64,000 nucleotides of DNA from Patagioenas fasciata (GCF_037038585.1 NC_092523.1:27905501-27969500); one strand, 5' to 3'. Counted from the stretch's first letter, positions 24,412 through 37,356 are shown. Program-made: numbers and translations. The notes: generated by a model from the letters alone, not told the origin.

Positions 24412-27400
24412 TGCCTATGTGGGAGTCTCCCAGTAATGTCTGAATCCGTTGGCAATTTCAACCAAATGATAACAGAACAGTAAGGACCTGTTAGATAATA
24501 CATTCTTACAAGTTTCAACAAAGCAGGAAGCTGAGCAGGGGACAAAGCTCCTGTTAATCCATCCCCCTTCTCTGAGAGATAGGGATTGATAAACCCCAAT
24601 CTTATTGGTCATCAGAGAATCCACACGGGAGGGCAATTCAATAAGCAGATCCACAGGGAAAAAAAGTTTCATTGGTTTTCATGCTCTTGAAACTATTTAT
24701 TTCACACATAATCATCTTTTAATTTCATTCTAATCTTCCTTCTCTTCAGCAGTATCGCACCGAGTTAGAAATGAAACAGTGGCTAAATCAGCAACATGTT
24801 TGGAGTGTGTGTTTCTCCGAGAGCAAATTAAACAGCTCCTCTGTGCTTGTCCAAGGCTTCAAACTGGGATGGAGTCAGCCAGGAGACTGCAGTGATTTTG
24901 CCCATCACTCTAATACCAACCCAGCTGGGCAACCAGTCTCCTCGGCTGAGCAAAACTGCTGGTTTATAAGAGCTTTGTTGTTGCAATGGAAGGCGTGAGA
25001 GCTGGCACCAGCCCAAAACAGCGTGTAAGAGTCAGCTGTAGTCACTGCAATGGACAAACCCAAATCCTTCCACTTCATTTATATTCCCACACAATTCAAA
25101 ACAATTAAGAAATAATAGCAATAGTGATAGAAAAGGTCTTAAAACATCACAAAAAAACGCAACAATTTCAATATCACAGGAAGATTTCTGACAACATTCC
25201 TGCATTCTATGCTACCACTGAACAGTGCAGAAGTTGCTCTTTCAGAGCTAGCTCCTGCTTCACCTTGTTTACCCTTACAGAAAATATTCCGTCTTCTTGT
25301 ACTGCAAGTGGGTGATTTCTTGAGATAAACCATGGGGAAAATCATCCAGGCCTGGGGACAGTGTTCCACCAGCTGCTTCTGTTACCCATCACTGATGAAC
25401 CTCTGCCCCTTCTCATGACTTGCCACGTACTGCGGATGCATTACTAACACTGCCTTGGGAGTACTAGTTGAAAAAGACCTGTTTTATACTTGTTGCATAC
25501 AAAAATGGTTTAAAATTCTTTCTGTATTGAAAAGCATAAAACAACACATCTGTGATTGTAGAAGTATGTTTCTTCCTAACCCACAGGCATCCACCCTGCA
25601 GCCCAAAGAAGGTAGGAGATCACAAAAGAATATTGAATTTCAGTCATGATACCAAAATGTATATGCACAGGGTGAAAAAAATTAAGAGACAAATGAGAAA
25701 TCTGGTATTTTTTAAAGGAAGATCAGGTAATTTTGGTCTACTTGCTCTCTTGGAGTGCAGAGTGAACCCTAATTATGTTGTCTGCTCCTTGGTGTGTTTG
25801 TTTCTCAGTTATTTTATATGACATTTTGAGTCCCCATGTTATTAAAACATCACATCTTATCTTATGCTGGTGCCAGTGTATGAAATGGCATGGTAGTAAT
25901 TCTTTTACATGTTTATTCTTGGCAAAATCCATTGAGTATCATTACCAATAAGGAGCTAAAATAATTACATGGCAGGAGAACCATGTCATCTCTCTAGAGA
26001 TGGTCTTTGATCAGTAATGTCTTTGTCTATCTGTATCTGCACAATCTTAGAGGAAAGTAAAAAATATCAATCACACCACCAAAAATGTTCATAAAGATAG
26101 TTGCCTTTGGTAGATAATGCATTTCACTGAGAGCATCAGCAACTTTGTTTTCATCTGTGCACATATCACTTTCCTTGTTCCCGTCTCTGAAAAGTCATTT
26201 GCTGTTTTGATCCAGCTGGCAACATACTACCTGATTTTTTTTTTGAGATTTTCAGAGGAGACAAACTTTGAATACTGTGTGCTGCAGAAAACAGCAGCTT
26301 TACAAAACAGAGGTGGCAAATCATCATTTCAAGAAAAAGCTGAATGAGACTTTTGCATAGGTAAAGGATTCAGGACTGGGTTTTATTAATACAAAGGCAG
26401 TTAACAGCAGTTCTCATCAGATCATCCAGTGCTTGCTCTGGCTCCCATCTAAATAAATACTAAAACAATTGTGGAAGATCTGAAACCTCTGCATTCCCAA
26501 GAAACAGAATTCCTTCTTTTACTGTGGCCATTAAAAAAAAATAATACTAAGGAAAAAAAAAAAAGTTATTTAATCTATATGATGCTAAGAATCCTTCCCC
26601 TGGATAGTCCACCACCAAAGCAGCCCCTGTGGATCTGTGGTAGTTTCCAGTTAGGAAAGTCTCCACACCTTCCAATGCCTTTCACTATTGTATTTGCTAA
26701 ATTAGCTGCCTTATCTGATGCTACAAAATAGCCCCAGCCTTCTCTATGTGGGGCCCTTGTTGGTGCTAGGCACATACTGAGAGTACTTTTGAGCAAAATT
26801 CCCAGCCATAGACAATGTGAAAAGTTGAACATGCAGTAAATCCTCCACAAACCAGCTTAAAACATGAGATTCTGCTCCTGCAGTGACCTTTCCACACAGC
26901 AGTCTGATAACGTGAACTACACAGGCTTGTAAAAGTCCAAAGGATAAATCTTTGTGAGATTTTCTCCCTTTTTTATGTTTCAGTAGTGGTCATCTGATCT
27001 TTCTGGAGCAGTCTCAAAGTACGTATAAACTGTAAATTTACAGAAGGAAGTATAGGATATTGTGTAATGTAATAAAAGTGGATTTAAAGAAGTAAAAAAG
27101 TTTATAGACTATCTTGACACACAAAAGCATTCTCTGGTACCAGAAAAGTAAAAATCCCTTTATTTCTGATACTTCATTATAAATATTAATTCACAACTAA
27201 AAGTGATAGCAAAGTGTGCATACTTCAGGGCAAGGTGTTACTGGTTCTTAAAACCACCTTTCAGATAAAAGCATAATCATGTTTCAGCATGTTTCTTATC
27301 AGAAAGGCTTGCTCCAGAGCTCAGAAATGTTCTACACGCTTATATAGATATTTTTAAAATGCAGCATCTTGACATACACAATTGGTTTGTTGCAAAAGCG

Positions 27401-30254
27401 ATTTTGTTACAGTAATCACTTCCATACTGAGAGATTGCTGGTCAGATCCAATCCTGATTCACTTTACTGTGCAAGGTCAAAGATGAAATGATTGATCGTG
27501 AAAAACATTATTTTTCTGAAATAAAGATTTCTATTAAACGGATAGAAGTGCAATGAATGCCAATGGAGGGCAAGTAACATTATTTTTATAATTAATTTTT
27601 ATATTTTGTGTCCAGTTACACTGTGTTTTCTGTTTCAAATTGCAGGTCTGTTTATGTAATGTGAATTTCTCTGGGTGCTTTTTATATGTTGAAATGAAAA
27701 CTTCATACAGTGTGTCCATTATGTGTACTATTTTCATTAGGACTTTTGGTTCAAAGAGCCTACTGAACAAAATTTTGTTTCTGGTCTTAATTACATGCTT
27801 AAGAGATCTGTACATAGTACCTGCAAAACCACAAGGATTTTACCAATGTATTTGTGAGGGTTATTCTTTTTTTTGCCCACACAATCACAGGACCCAGAAG
27901 TGAGCTGCTCTACATGGGGAAACACGAGGAGTGTCCCTGAAAGAGGACAAAAGGTGAAGCATCATCTGGGAACAACCATTATAAACTAGCATGATGGGAT
28001 GTGCAAACATCACAGCCATGCAACTTAAAATAGCCAGCGAATTAGAAAGCGCCCAGGTATGGAAGAACACAGGAAAATATAGATATGGGCAAAGTGAGCA
28101 GATGGGCAAGGACAAAATTTAAAGTTATTTAATGTTAATGGAGTCTCTTCAAACTCCTGCACCTTTGGTCTAATTCCTACACCTTCAGAAGATCTCCCTG
28201 ATTCCACCCTTATTCACGGACTCAAGTGGCTTTGTGAGTGACACTCCCTACATCACAGCCCCTCCATGGCTTTTGTTACCAGTGCAGTTCTTGTTTTTCC
28301 CTCTGGTCCCAGCACAGTTCCCCCAGGGGCTGTGACATGCCCTGCAGTGCTCTGCGCTGTGCGAAAGCCTGGCTGGACATAACGATGGCAACTTCCTTAC
28401 CTGACCCTCCATTCTTCAGCCCAGAAGGGAGCGTGGCCAGGCATACTTGACAGACATGCTCCTGGCCACATGAGCTTGTTTTAGATGTTTCTGTTCCACG
28501 TACATTTTTGCTGTTCACTACCTTTTCATGTCTACCTGCATTCACTAAAGTGTATATTGAAGCTGACACCAGTATAATGGGTTTTGTGGAATCTCTAGCT
28601 TTTTGCATCAATTTGGCCTGGTACAGTCTCTAGAAATGCCTTAACAGCCACAACTGCAGACCTTGCTTGCTCCAGAAGTACCTAATTCTCAGTGCAGAGA
28701 CAGAACAAAACCATTTTCTGATAGGTGGTACAAACTCCATTCCATTTGTTCCTTTTCCTTTCCACCCCCTGGAGTTCATCATGTGCCTTACAGACAGTCC
28801 GTTTCCCTGTAGTGATCTGAGGTCAGGATGCACATTACAAATGCAATTCCATGACAATCATGTTCTAGCTGCTAGTTCTCAACTGCTCATCAACTGGTGC
28901 TCTTCTCTCTCTCTAGGTCTTCATGGTGTTGTTATGCCCTGTCAAAAACATCATTTTGATAGTTATGTAAAAAACACTTTCAATAAAGTCTAACACTCAT
29001 GATAAAGCAGCATATTGCATACTTACTGCTGCTACTTGATAACGGAAACTGTATTTTCTGTATTTAAAAGCAAAACTAAATAATCACTGAAATTGATTCT
29101 TCAGCTTTTCCTGTTCAGTGCTGCAGTAAAGAACAGGACAAATATAGCATGATACTAAGGGTGAAACACCACCACATACCCTTAGAGCAATTTAAAACTA
29201 TTTTACATAATTTGTTATTAAATTTAAAATGAAACTATACAAACTTTAAGTCTCTACTATTAAGAAAAAGTCTGAATATTTTTAAACAGCATCTACACTT
29301 AAAGATAAGTGCTTTCTATCAGCTAGATATGTGGCAGAGTTCGGAACAGAAGTTTCATAGGTTGAATGTAAAAATGGAAGTTATCGTTTGTGGCCTTTTA
29401 TTGTTGAGAAAACACAACTTTATTTTGAAGAATTTACTGTATTTTTGAACAACTGGTCTTTGAAAACTAAGCAGTAGCAACACAGAAGTTTTGTTTAGTA
29501 ACGTACTGCAAAATAAGTTTTAAATATCCACTTTTATATTCTTTGAAGTACAGACTTCTTAAATGCTTTCACAACACATGTATAAATTGCACAAATGGAT
29601 CAGTACACAAGTGTCTTCTATCCAACTGACATCCCAAACTTGATAGTGTACACTCTTGTGAAATAAATTGCTGTTTATTATTTCTCCTACTGTAAATAAA
29701 ATGAATAGTTTTCAGTCTTTTTGTCCTAAAGGATAAAATTAGTGTTCCAACAATACACTATCACAGCATAATGAACACTAAAGCAGAATTACACCTTCAG
29801 TGTGCATCATGTAGTACAATCCATGAAGCATTGAAACATAAGGCCATTTCAAAGCAGTATATTAATTCTTCTGTAAAGCCACTAGATCTAGAAGAAAGGG
29901 AAGAGTCAAGACAAATATACCTACGAATAAAATAAAGAACCTGACCAATTTATTCCCTGAACTCTCAATTAGAATGTAGCATGCTCCTGAACAGACTGCT
30001 GGACAACCTGCAGTAGCTCTTTCCACATTTTTTATAAAGCTAAACAAACATCAATTCCAACCTGGTTCTTTTAGCTTGAATTTGGTAGCACTTAGGCAAG
30101 GTATTCTTCTGTTATCTGATCCATTATGAAATTTCTGTTGCTTATGCATATTCAAGACTATGATCTGGCCACGTCTGTTAAAAAGCTTACAGTCCTTCAT
30201 TCTTATGACTTTGTACCCCTTTCCCCACTTTCTTGAATTGCTGACACTGAACAG

Positions 30255-30312
30255 CATGACTGGACTAGATGATCTTTCAAGGTCCCTTCCAATCCCTAAC
30301 ATTCTGTGATAT
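30255..30312 (+). mobile_element. CR1 LINE 3'-tail fragment
   Basis: Contains 'gactggactagatgatcttt' and 'cccttccaatccctaac' followed by 'attctgtgat', the terminal 55 bases or so of avian CR1. It is a severely 5'-truncated insertion. A minus-strand open frame at 30051-30437 runs through it and is therefore not a gene. Confidence 0.88.
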
Positions 30313-30837
30313 CTGATTAAATGTGCCAGTACCAAATAAAAGGGAAACAGACTTACATTTTTTACACATATTTTGAAACTATGAAGAAGGTAAGTAATAA
30401 ATACTTTGCCTTTTTGTATATACGTGTTTAGACACACATTTGCATATTGAGAAGTACACAGTATTTATGTATTCATTACAGATAATTTGCTCTTTACATA
30501 TAGATTGCTTTAACAAGCAGTAGAAGCCATAAGATTCCTGATGTACTCTTCTCCACTGTTACAGCTTCTAACTTTTGTTACATACTATGTATACAATCAA
30601 AACCCAATCTGGTTTCAGAAAGTTTTAGACTAGGATTCACCAGTTACCTGCTGGATTAAGTGGGCTGGGAATATCCTTTTCACTGTCTACGTAGGTGAGC
30701 TCCTCTCCAGCACTGCACCTCCTTTTGAAAACATACGTTTATGTGAAAAGCCATCAACTAAAATACAAAACCAAAGCTAAAACCTCAAACTTTACTCTGA
30801 GTAAAGCCCCAGCACTTCTTCCTCAAATTCTGAGCAC

Positions 30838-31006
30838 CGGCACAAGTTGCCTGGAGAGGCTGTGTTGTCATCATGCTTGGGAAATATTCAAAAGCCATCT
30901 AGACATGGTCCTGTGCAGCCAGCCCCAGGTGACCCTGCCTGAGCAGGGGACTTGGACAAGATGACCTCAAGAGGTCACTGCCAACTTCAACCTCTTCTGA
31001 TTCTAT
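30838..31006 (+). mobile_element. CR1 LINE 3' fragment, different subfamily
   Basis: Shows 'aagttgcctggagaggctgt', then the block with 'catggtcctgtgcagcc', then 'caagatgacctcaagaggtc' and a decayed 'ttctgattctat' tail. The internal wording differs from the copies at 6958 and 33572, so it is another CR1 subfamily and more diverged. Confidence 0.85.
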
Positions 31007-31476
31007 ACTTTTATTTGTAAAGCTGATTTTTCCCAGCATCTAAAAAGATCTAGTTTAGTGATTAATAAATCAGGAAACAATTTAATGGTTATTCATACAC
31101 AAAGTGTTTATTTACAAGTATAAATACATTAATGCTACAAGTACTCTTGTCATATTCTTCATTATCATGACACCTTAGATAAGGATAACATATTAGGCAA
31201 GTAAGACGCCTTAGTTTTAATAGGCACCTGTGCAGACACTGCCAAAATTTAACCAAAATAAATATGGCACACATCGTAACCAATACTTTCCCATAGTTAT
31301 ATAAATTTTTAGTACTAAACGCAATTGTACATTGTGTATTTATATTTTTGGTCAAACAGATACAAGTTTTTATTATTTTTATCAAAGGATTAGTAGTTTA
31401 GTTCGTCACGCGTCATAACAGCCTTCTCACTTCAGTATTTTATGTGATCAATAACTTTTGGCTTTGTGGAGAACTT

Positions 31477-31482
31477 TTTATT
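31477..31482 (-). terminator. COMMD8: Candidate COMMD8 polyadenylation signal
   Basis: TTTATT on the + strand (AATAAA on the - strand) lies about 60 bases past the COMMD8 stop. Others lie at 31369-31374 and 31107-31112. Which is used cannot be decided from the sequence alone. Confidence 0.35.
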
Positions 31483-31543
31483 TTTTTGTCCAAGTCAAAT
31501 AAGAAGTCGTCACCAGCAGATATTGTCAGTGACCTGAATTCCA

Positions 31544-31564
31544 TCATTTCAGTTGCAAGACAAC
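31544..31564 (-). CDS. COMMD8: COMMD8 last coding exon (21 coding bases)
   Basis: On the - strand a strong polypyrimidine tract and acceptor 'ctcctttttgaag' is followed by codons for VVLQLK and TGA (stop at 31544-31546). Joined in phase 0 to LEAANK of the previous exon it gives LEAANKVVLQLK, the known C-terminus of mammalian COMMD8. The rest of the exon is 3'UTR running to lower coordinates. The longer minus-strand open frame across this place (31440-31730) is in a different frame and is not the protein. Confidence 0.9.
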   Translation of the reverse strand, partial: VVLQLK

Positions 31565-33206
31565 CTTCAAAAAGGAGAAAAAGGAATGAGATTGAAGTTG
31601 GATAACACCAGAACTTAATCAGTCTAGGAAATACAGCTTTTTGCTTTCTGTTACAGTATAATATGCAACTGTATAAACATCTCTTTCCTCTGGAAAATAC
31701 ACCATCCCTCTGTTTTACAACATCACACAACTAACACTTCCAGTAACTTTCTTTAGCATTTACTGCAAGCAAACCATTCCTCAGTTCTCTGTAATCAAAA
31801 TGGAGAATACTTCCAGGCTCAGTGAGATTCCTTCCACACAAAGCAGAACAGAGGGACCATTTCCAGAGTGAAATCCTCCTTGTGTGCACATAAAACTAAG
31901 TAAGAAGATGACAACATCCCACAACTTTCAGACAGACCTTTGAGCAGAACAAAAGGCATGTGGAGACTCCTGTCCTGGAAGAATCCTTGTTTGCATAGTG
32001 TAGAGTTCATGACAAGCTACTATTTTTATTTAGTTTTGGAGGAAAAAAATCCAGGAGAAAGAAAGCTGTTGAGGGCTCTCCTTTCATAAGAACACCACCT
32101 ATATCTAGACTAATGTATTTATCTTACTGGGAACTGTATAGTTATTCAGAAGTCTCACATCGGTCTCATTAAAGTAATGGGTAGACATAATCTTAGTGTC
32201 TTTTGTAATTCAAAATATGAACAGCCCTATAACAACTTAGTATTTAACTCTATGAGCTATAAAACTCTTACTTTAAGTTGTTATGTACTGACAAAGATTT
32301 TTTTCTAAGTGTTGGTCTACAGACTCCAGCTATGACATCATACCATTATATAAAATATCTAAAGAAACCCCTTACTTGCTAAATGTTATGAAGCAACAAA
32401 AAGCTGCTAACTTCTAAAACATGTTGATACAACACTTTCACACCCATCCTGCAAGATGTCAGAATTTCATCTCTCAGGTAACAGACTTAAGACATTTTCA
32501 GATTTAAAAATAACAAACTACTTTCCTTTATAACAGAGACAGAATTAATACTGAGCGGCAACTGAACAAGGAGGGACTCCAGGATTCACAGTTAATACCA
32601 GAGTGCAAGTTACATAACACTTCTTCCCCTAACAATTTTTCTTCAAACCCTCATTTCCCTCAGTCTTTTCCATTAAGAAATCTGAGACACTCCAAATAAA
32701 GTATCACTTGAAATTTTCTTCTTTGGTTACTGTATTGGAATCTTTGAAACTTTTTTCCTGATTTACTATGCCATGGAAATCAAAGCACTTCATCTCAACC
32801 AAACAACTCTCCCATTTACATTTCCAGCCACTGGCATTTTGTGAAGCTGGGGGAATTCCGGAGTTTTCGCCAACCTTTCCAAATCAACTCTCATCTGACA
32901 CTTTGTCATTGAATTTGTTTCTCCTATTCTCACAGGAGTTTTTAATAGGGCTCTGAACAGACTATTATGCTTATCAGGATTCTAATTGCATTTCTTTTTT
33001 AAATTCTAAACTAAACTGTTCTAAAAAACCTCTGCAGTCTATCCAAGATAGCCTGCCTTATGGAAGGCCTCCTCTAACTCTAGTCATTTTTCCAATGAAT
33101 GATTTACTTCAGGTCTTCAGCAAGATACCCAGAACAAACAATTTCAGTTAAAATAAAGTCAGTACAAGAAAAGTCAAGAGAAAAATATTATATCGGTAAA
33201 AGCTAC

Positions 33207-33362
33207 CTTATTAGCAGCTTCCAGTGCATTTATTAGGTTCTGCAACTCTTCTTTATTCATCTCTATAGAAATTGGTTTAATTTCACCATTTTCTCTCACA
33301 TCCAAATCAAGATTGAGAAGCGGCATTTGCAGCATGGAGATCTTATCACTGGAGAGAGCAAG
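33207..33362 (-). CDS. COMMD8: COMMD8 coding exon 4: core of the COMM domain
   Basis: The 156-bp exon has acceptor 'atcaatttgcccag' beyond 33362 and donor 'gtagct' below 33207, phase 0 at both ends. It encodes 52 residues starting [18 protein letters not shown] and ending [11 protein letters not shown], including the conserved [10 protein letters not shown] and IEMNKEEL segments. The COMM domain mediates COMMD-COMMD dimerisation and binding to CCDC22/CCDC93 in the Commander/CCC complex, which acts in endosomal cargo recycling. Identity with mammalian COMMD8 is high throughout. Confidence 0.96.
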
Positions 33363-33571
33363 CTGGGCAAATTGATCAAACAACAACAAAGTGTAAGGTG
33401 GAATCATTAAGATTTCAGTCTTTCATAGCATCACATCTACACTTTATACTGAATGTGTATTACCAGAACATCAACATGACAAAACCAACTTCTCACAAGT
33501 CATCTCTGCAGTTTTTGGTTTTGCTTTTCTTTTTCCCTGTTGTTGGGATGTTTGCTTATTAATACCAACAA

Positions 33572-34037
33572 CATACAAGGAACTGCTTGAGAGAGTTCAG
33601 TGCAGAGCCACAGTGATGATTAAGGGAGTGGAGCATCTCCCTTATGAGGAAAGGCTGAGGGAGCTGGGTCTCTTTAGCTTGGAGGAGACTGAGGGGTGAC
33701 CTAATTAAAGTTTATAAATATGTAAAGGGTGAGTGTCATGAGGATGGAGTCAGGATCTTCTTGGTGACAACCAATGGTAAGACAAGGGGCAATGGGTGCA
33801 AACTGGAACACAGCTGGTTCCACTTAAATATGAGAAGAAACTTCTCAGTGAGGGTAACAGAGGACTGGAACAGGCTGCCCAGGGAGGTTGTGGAGTCTCT
33901 TTCTCTGGAGACATTCAAAACCCGCCTGGACGCCTTCCTGTGTAACCTCATCTAGGTGTTCCTGCACCGGCAGGGGGATTGGACTAGATGATCTTTTGAG
34001 GTCCCTTCCAATCCCTAATATTCTGTGATTCTGTGAT
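33572..34037 (+). mobile_element. CR1 LINE 3' end in COMMD8 intron
   Basis: The longest CR1 copy in the window. It starts near 'caaggaactgcttgagagag', passes 'gaggaaaggctgagggagct' and 'ggaacaggctgcccaggg', and ends in 'attctgtgattctgtgat'. It lies antisense to COMMD8 in the intron 33363-35334. The small open frames inside it belong to the repeat. It is 5'-truncated relative to a full LINE, with no reverse transcriptase domain present. Confidence 0.95.
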
Positions 34038-35334
34038 ACCGAAATACATAAACCCCTCTTCAGAGCAATACATTTGTCAAAACAACTTGTTAAATTTACT
34101 GGGACACTACTTTTTTTGTATCCTAGGTGAAAATATAGGACATATTTGATTAGGACTCCTTAAAAGTGAAGTATATGAATTCTTAAGTCACCATATTCAA
34201 ATAGTTCTGGTAATCAACAATTAAGAAGGGTCTTATAGAAGGGGACAGTTGGGAGAAAGAGGACACCTTTGTGCATTTTTCAACTCTTTCTACAGCTGAT
34301 CAAACACTGTTTGTCAGATACCCTATTTGATAATCACTGATGAAGAGTTTACATACTAATTATGCTTTCTTTTTTGTTTCCTATTATACTCACTATAGTA
34401 CAAAAAAGGCTCTTAAAATATACTAAAAATCAAAGATCAGTTGACGATACTGTAGGTCAGTATTGTACACACATGTACCAGAAATCCTTATAACAAAACA
34501 GAAATTCAAAAAATCCTCCAGAAGAAAAAGTTAAATGAAGCCACAAGCAAAAACCAGCAGTGAACACTGTTAGCAAGACATCAATCCCAACTAACAGTTC
34601 ATCTGAAGCACAGTATGATGTCATATTTGCTCTTATACTATCTTGTCTGTTGTGGGCATTGCTCTTTGATTTCCAAAGCTGTTTGCTGCACAAATTACTT
34701 CACACTTGTTGAAATGGAAAACTATTTAACAGCTCTACTAACCTGTTTTATGGCTCCCATGGACTAGCTAAACATTACTTATACTGTTTAAGTATCTGAC
34801 AGTGCTTAATTTAAAGCAGCTGTGTCTTCATAACCCCAAAGCACCATTCGACTTCAGGCAACACAGTTATCATTGGCTTATTATCTAAATAAGTTTAAAG
34901 ATAAATTACTTCAAACTAGTAATTAATAATTGTTTATTGCAGGAATCTAAAATTTGACAAAAAAGTCAAGGAAACATCCTGAATCAGTATACTACTCTTA
35001 AAATTAAGTAAATATTTCTTCTTAGAGTAAAAATACTGTCCATTCAGGCCTCAAAATCATAACAGCATACTAAACTTTCAAATGTTCCTGAAAAACGCTC
35101 AATCGCCTTTTAGGAAAGGGATTGGTATTGCAGGTTCAAAGGAAAGCAGATTAAAAAAAAAAAGAATTTTACAGCTTATACAAATTTTTGGCAAGTATTC
35201 GATGGTTATCATGAATGTGCTTTTCTGATACCTATGAAAATGCTTCAGAACGAGCAGGTCTAAGGACACTATATCAATACTTATGTCTGTGTTGGGAACA
35301 CTTATTTCAAACAACATTATAGCAACACTCTCAC

Positions 35335-35487
35335 CTTTAACTGCCAGTCAAAATCCTGCAGCTGGGCAGAAGAGATCGCATTTACACTTTCCACTAGCGC
35401 ATTCCTGATTTCTTCCTTTCTACCTTTCAGACATTTTGTGATTGCTTCTTGATGGTTTGAATTTAACGCATTTATCTGCTGAGCAGC
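35335..35487 (-). CDS. COMMD8: COMMD8 coding exon 3
   Basis: The 153-bp exon has acceptor 'tttttgtag' beyond 35487 and donor 'gtgaga' below 35335, phase 0. It encodes 51 residues beginning [16 protein letters not shown] and ending [11 protein letters not shown]. It covers the end of the helical N-terminal domain and the first COMM-domain strand with the invariant Trp of DFDW. The length equals the mammalian exon. The predicted frame continues directly into LALSSDK of the next exon. Confidence 0.95.
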
Positions 35488-36114
35488 CTACAAAAATAAA
35501 AATTGTGATTGCTTAAACTATGAACCACAGAAATATCACGCATCACCTGTAATAGCTGTGCTCCACAGATATCCAGGCTTCTACCTATATAGCTGTTATA
35601 CCAGACTCCATGGTCTCATCTTTCCTATACTGCCCTCAGTGGCTGCTCTCTGTGTTTGATAGCTAAGTCAGTATTTACCACAGCAACATTTAAAAAAATA
35701 ATAATAATTTTATTGCAATGTAGAAGTAAACAGAGAATGGAGGCTGTATTGGCCTTCTCAGATGTCACATTAAAATCAAAACAAAACAATCACACAACAC
35801 AGGTGTAACTCTGAAAGTTTCTGAACATCAGAGTGGAGATAAAATACATTAGCTTAGCTGAAAAAAAGGCATACTGGTTTCTAGTTATTAACCAGTAGTC
35901 AAAATATGAGCAACGGGCAAAACATGAGAATTACAATTTCTGATAATAGAACACAGCGTATCTCTAAATGCTGCTAACCTTCTACCTATTTAGGCTTAGT
36001 CTGATACTATTCAAATGCTACACTGTAAAAAAACTTTAGTACTAAACAAACTACAAGACTAATCACTCCAGGACGATCTCTCAAAGTCAAGTCCAATCAG
36101 CGACTGGCCCTTAC

Positions 36115-36270
36115 CTCTTCATCAGATATGTTTTTGCCAACCATGGTTTTGAAATACGTCACTGTTTCTTCTAAAACCTCCATCCACTCCGACAAGCTCC
36201 AGATACTGCCATAATCCTGGTATCGAGGATACGCACGGCCACATATGCCATCAACTACTTTATGAAGGAA
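36115..36270 (-). CDS. COMMD8: COMMD8 coding exon 2
   Basis: The 156-bp exon has acceptor 'tcatgttgtttcag' beyond 36270 and donor 'gtaagg' below 36115, phase 0. It encodes 52 residues from [20 protein letters not shown] to VGKNISDEE, matching the N-terminal helical region of COMMD8. [13 protein letters not shown] is the most diagnostic stretch. The 627-bp intron to exon 3 holds only low-complexity sequence. Confidence 0.96.
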
Positions 36271-37311
36271 CTGAAACAACATGACACATAACTTAATATG
36301 ATTCTATCACAGTTAGCCTACACAAGATACAAGACATCTGGCAGTTCAGCCATCATCCCTCCCTTCACTGGGTACTGACTCAGTGCTTCACCCAAATGCA
36401 GCCTGTGGACCATTCTAAAAAGTCACAAAGAGTCAGTCCCTGAATATGAGCTGTCCTCCCCTTTCTCGGAAAGTCAGTTCACAGGCTTTGGCCATAGAAA
36501 TCACAACGTGATTCAGATTCACCTTGGACTTAGGTTTGGACTTCATAATTTTGTGCACAACTATGACATGCTAACGAGCAGCTGAGCTGCTACACAGGGC
36601 ACCTGTCACCTCCGCACTGGGATCGGCAGGATGCGAAGCGCATCTCAAAATGCAGATCTCCCAGTGCGTGGATCTCTCTATTCTCCCAACCCACTGTCCT
36701 CTAGCACCGAGGCCTCTCTGTATGCCTGGTTTCTTGCCCTGCTGTAGTATTTTTTTCTCGGAGCATCGCAGCGAGGGCAAAACCCGGCCAGTCCTCTGCT
36801 TCACCGACTAGCAGCGGCTGGCGCCTCTCCGGGAGCCCCGTACATGGGCCGCCTCCCCCAGCTCCGGCTCTGGGCGCTGCGCCCTCAGACAGCGCTAGGA
36901 AGAGCTCAGGGCCATTTCCAACATTCCGCCAGCAAAGCGAGCCCGGAGACCTCCGCTGGGTGCACCTCTGGTATCCTTGGTTTCGCTTTGGAGAGGCCGG
37001 CGCGGCGGAAGGGGCGGGGGGGGGCGGTCAACGCGGGCCACAGCCCCGAGAGGCCGGGGAGGGTGCAGCACAGCCCTGCAGCCCGGGAGCGGCGGACAAC
37101 GGACTCAGCTTCCCTCGCAGGTGCCGGACAGCGGCACATCGGCCGCCCTGCGGCGGACATCGCCCTCCCCAGCCCCAAGGGGCGGTACGGGACACACCGC
37201 GCCCGCGCCCTCCCCCTCGCTTCGCTTCACGGCGACAGCGGTCGCAGCTCCTCCTGCCGCAGCAGCGGCGCCGCAGCGTCGGTGCCACCGCCCGGTGCCG
37301 CGAGGACCCAC

Positions 37312-37356
37312 CTCGAGAGCCCGGCCCGCCGGCAGCTTCTCCAGCAGCCCCGGCAT
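37312..37356 (-). CDS. COMMD8: COMMD8 coding exon 1 (start codon)
   Basis: ATG at 37356-37354 lies in a good context (GAA before ATG) and is followed by MPGLLEKLPAGRALE and donor 'gtgggt' directly below 37312. The exon is 15 codons, phase 0 into FLHKVVDG. Mammalian COMMD8 starts with about 22 residues ending KLPAELGPQ, and the shared KLPA supports this assignment although the rest diverges. The assembled coding sequence is 45+156+153+156+21 = 531 bases, 176 residues, against 183 in human. The start is inferred without transcript evidence. Confidence 0.8.

Larger units (their letters stand above)
21050..31100. other. Intergenic interval between convergent GABRB1 and COMMD8
   Basis: About 10 kb of AT-rich sequence lies between the probable 3' ends of the two genes. 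The open frames here are short, lack recognisable domains, and many start at non-ATG codons. One minus-strand frame at 21349-21780 is longest but has no ATG start and no similarity I can name. I see CR1 pieces near 30.3 and 30.9 kb and a short TG repeat, and no RNA gene. Part of the left side may be GABRB1 3'UTR and part of the right side COMMD8 3'UTR. Confidence 0.7.

Noticed and set aside
29862-30047. Minus-strand frame ending VALQKN, resembling the COMMD8 C-terminus
   Set aside because: The available acceptors give the wrong phase for joining to LEAANK, and a perfect VVLQLK-stop with a strong acceptor exists closer, at 31544-31564.
30051-30437. 128-residue minus-strand frame
   Set aside because: It runs antisense through a CR1 tail, and the rest is AT-rich intergenic sequence without any recognisable domain.
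31440-31730. 96-residue minus-strand frame across the COMMD8 terminal exon
   Set aside because: It is in a different reading frame from the supported splice junction and consists of intron plus 3'UTR sequence.
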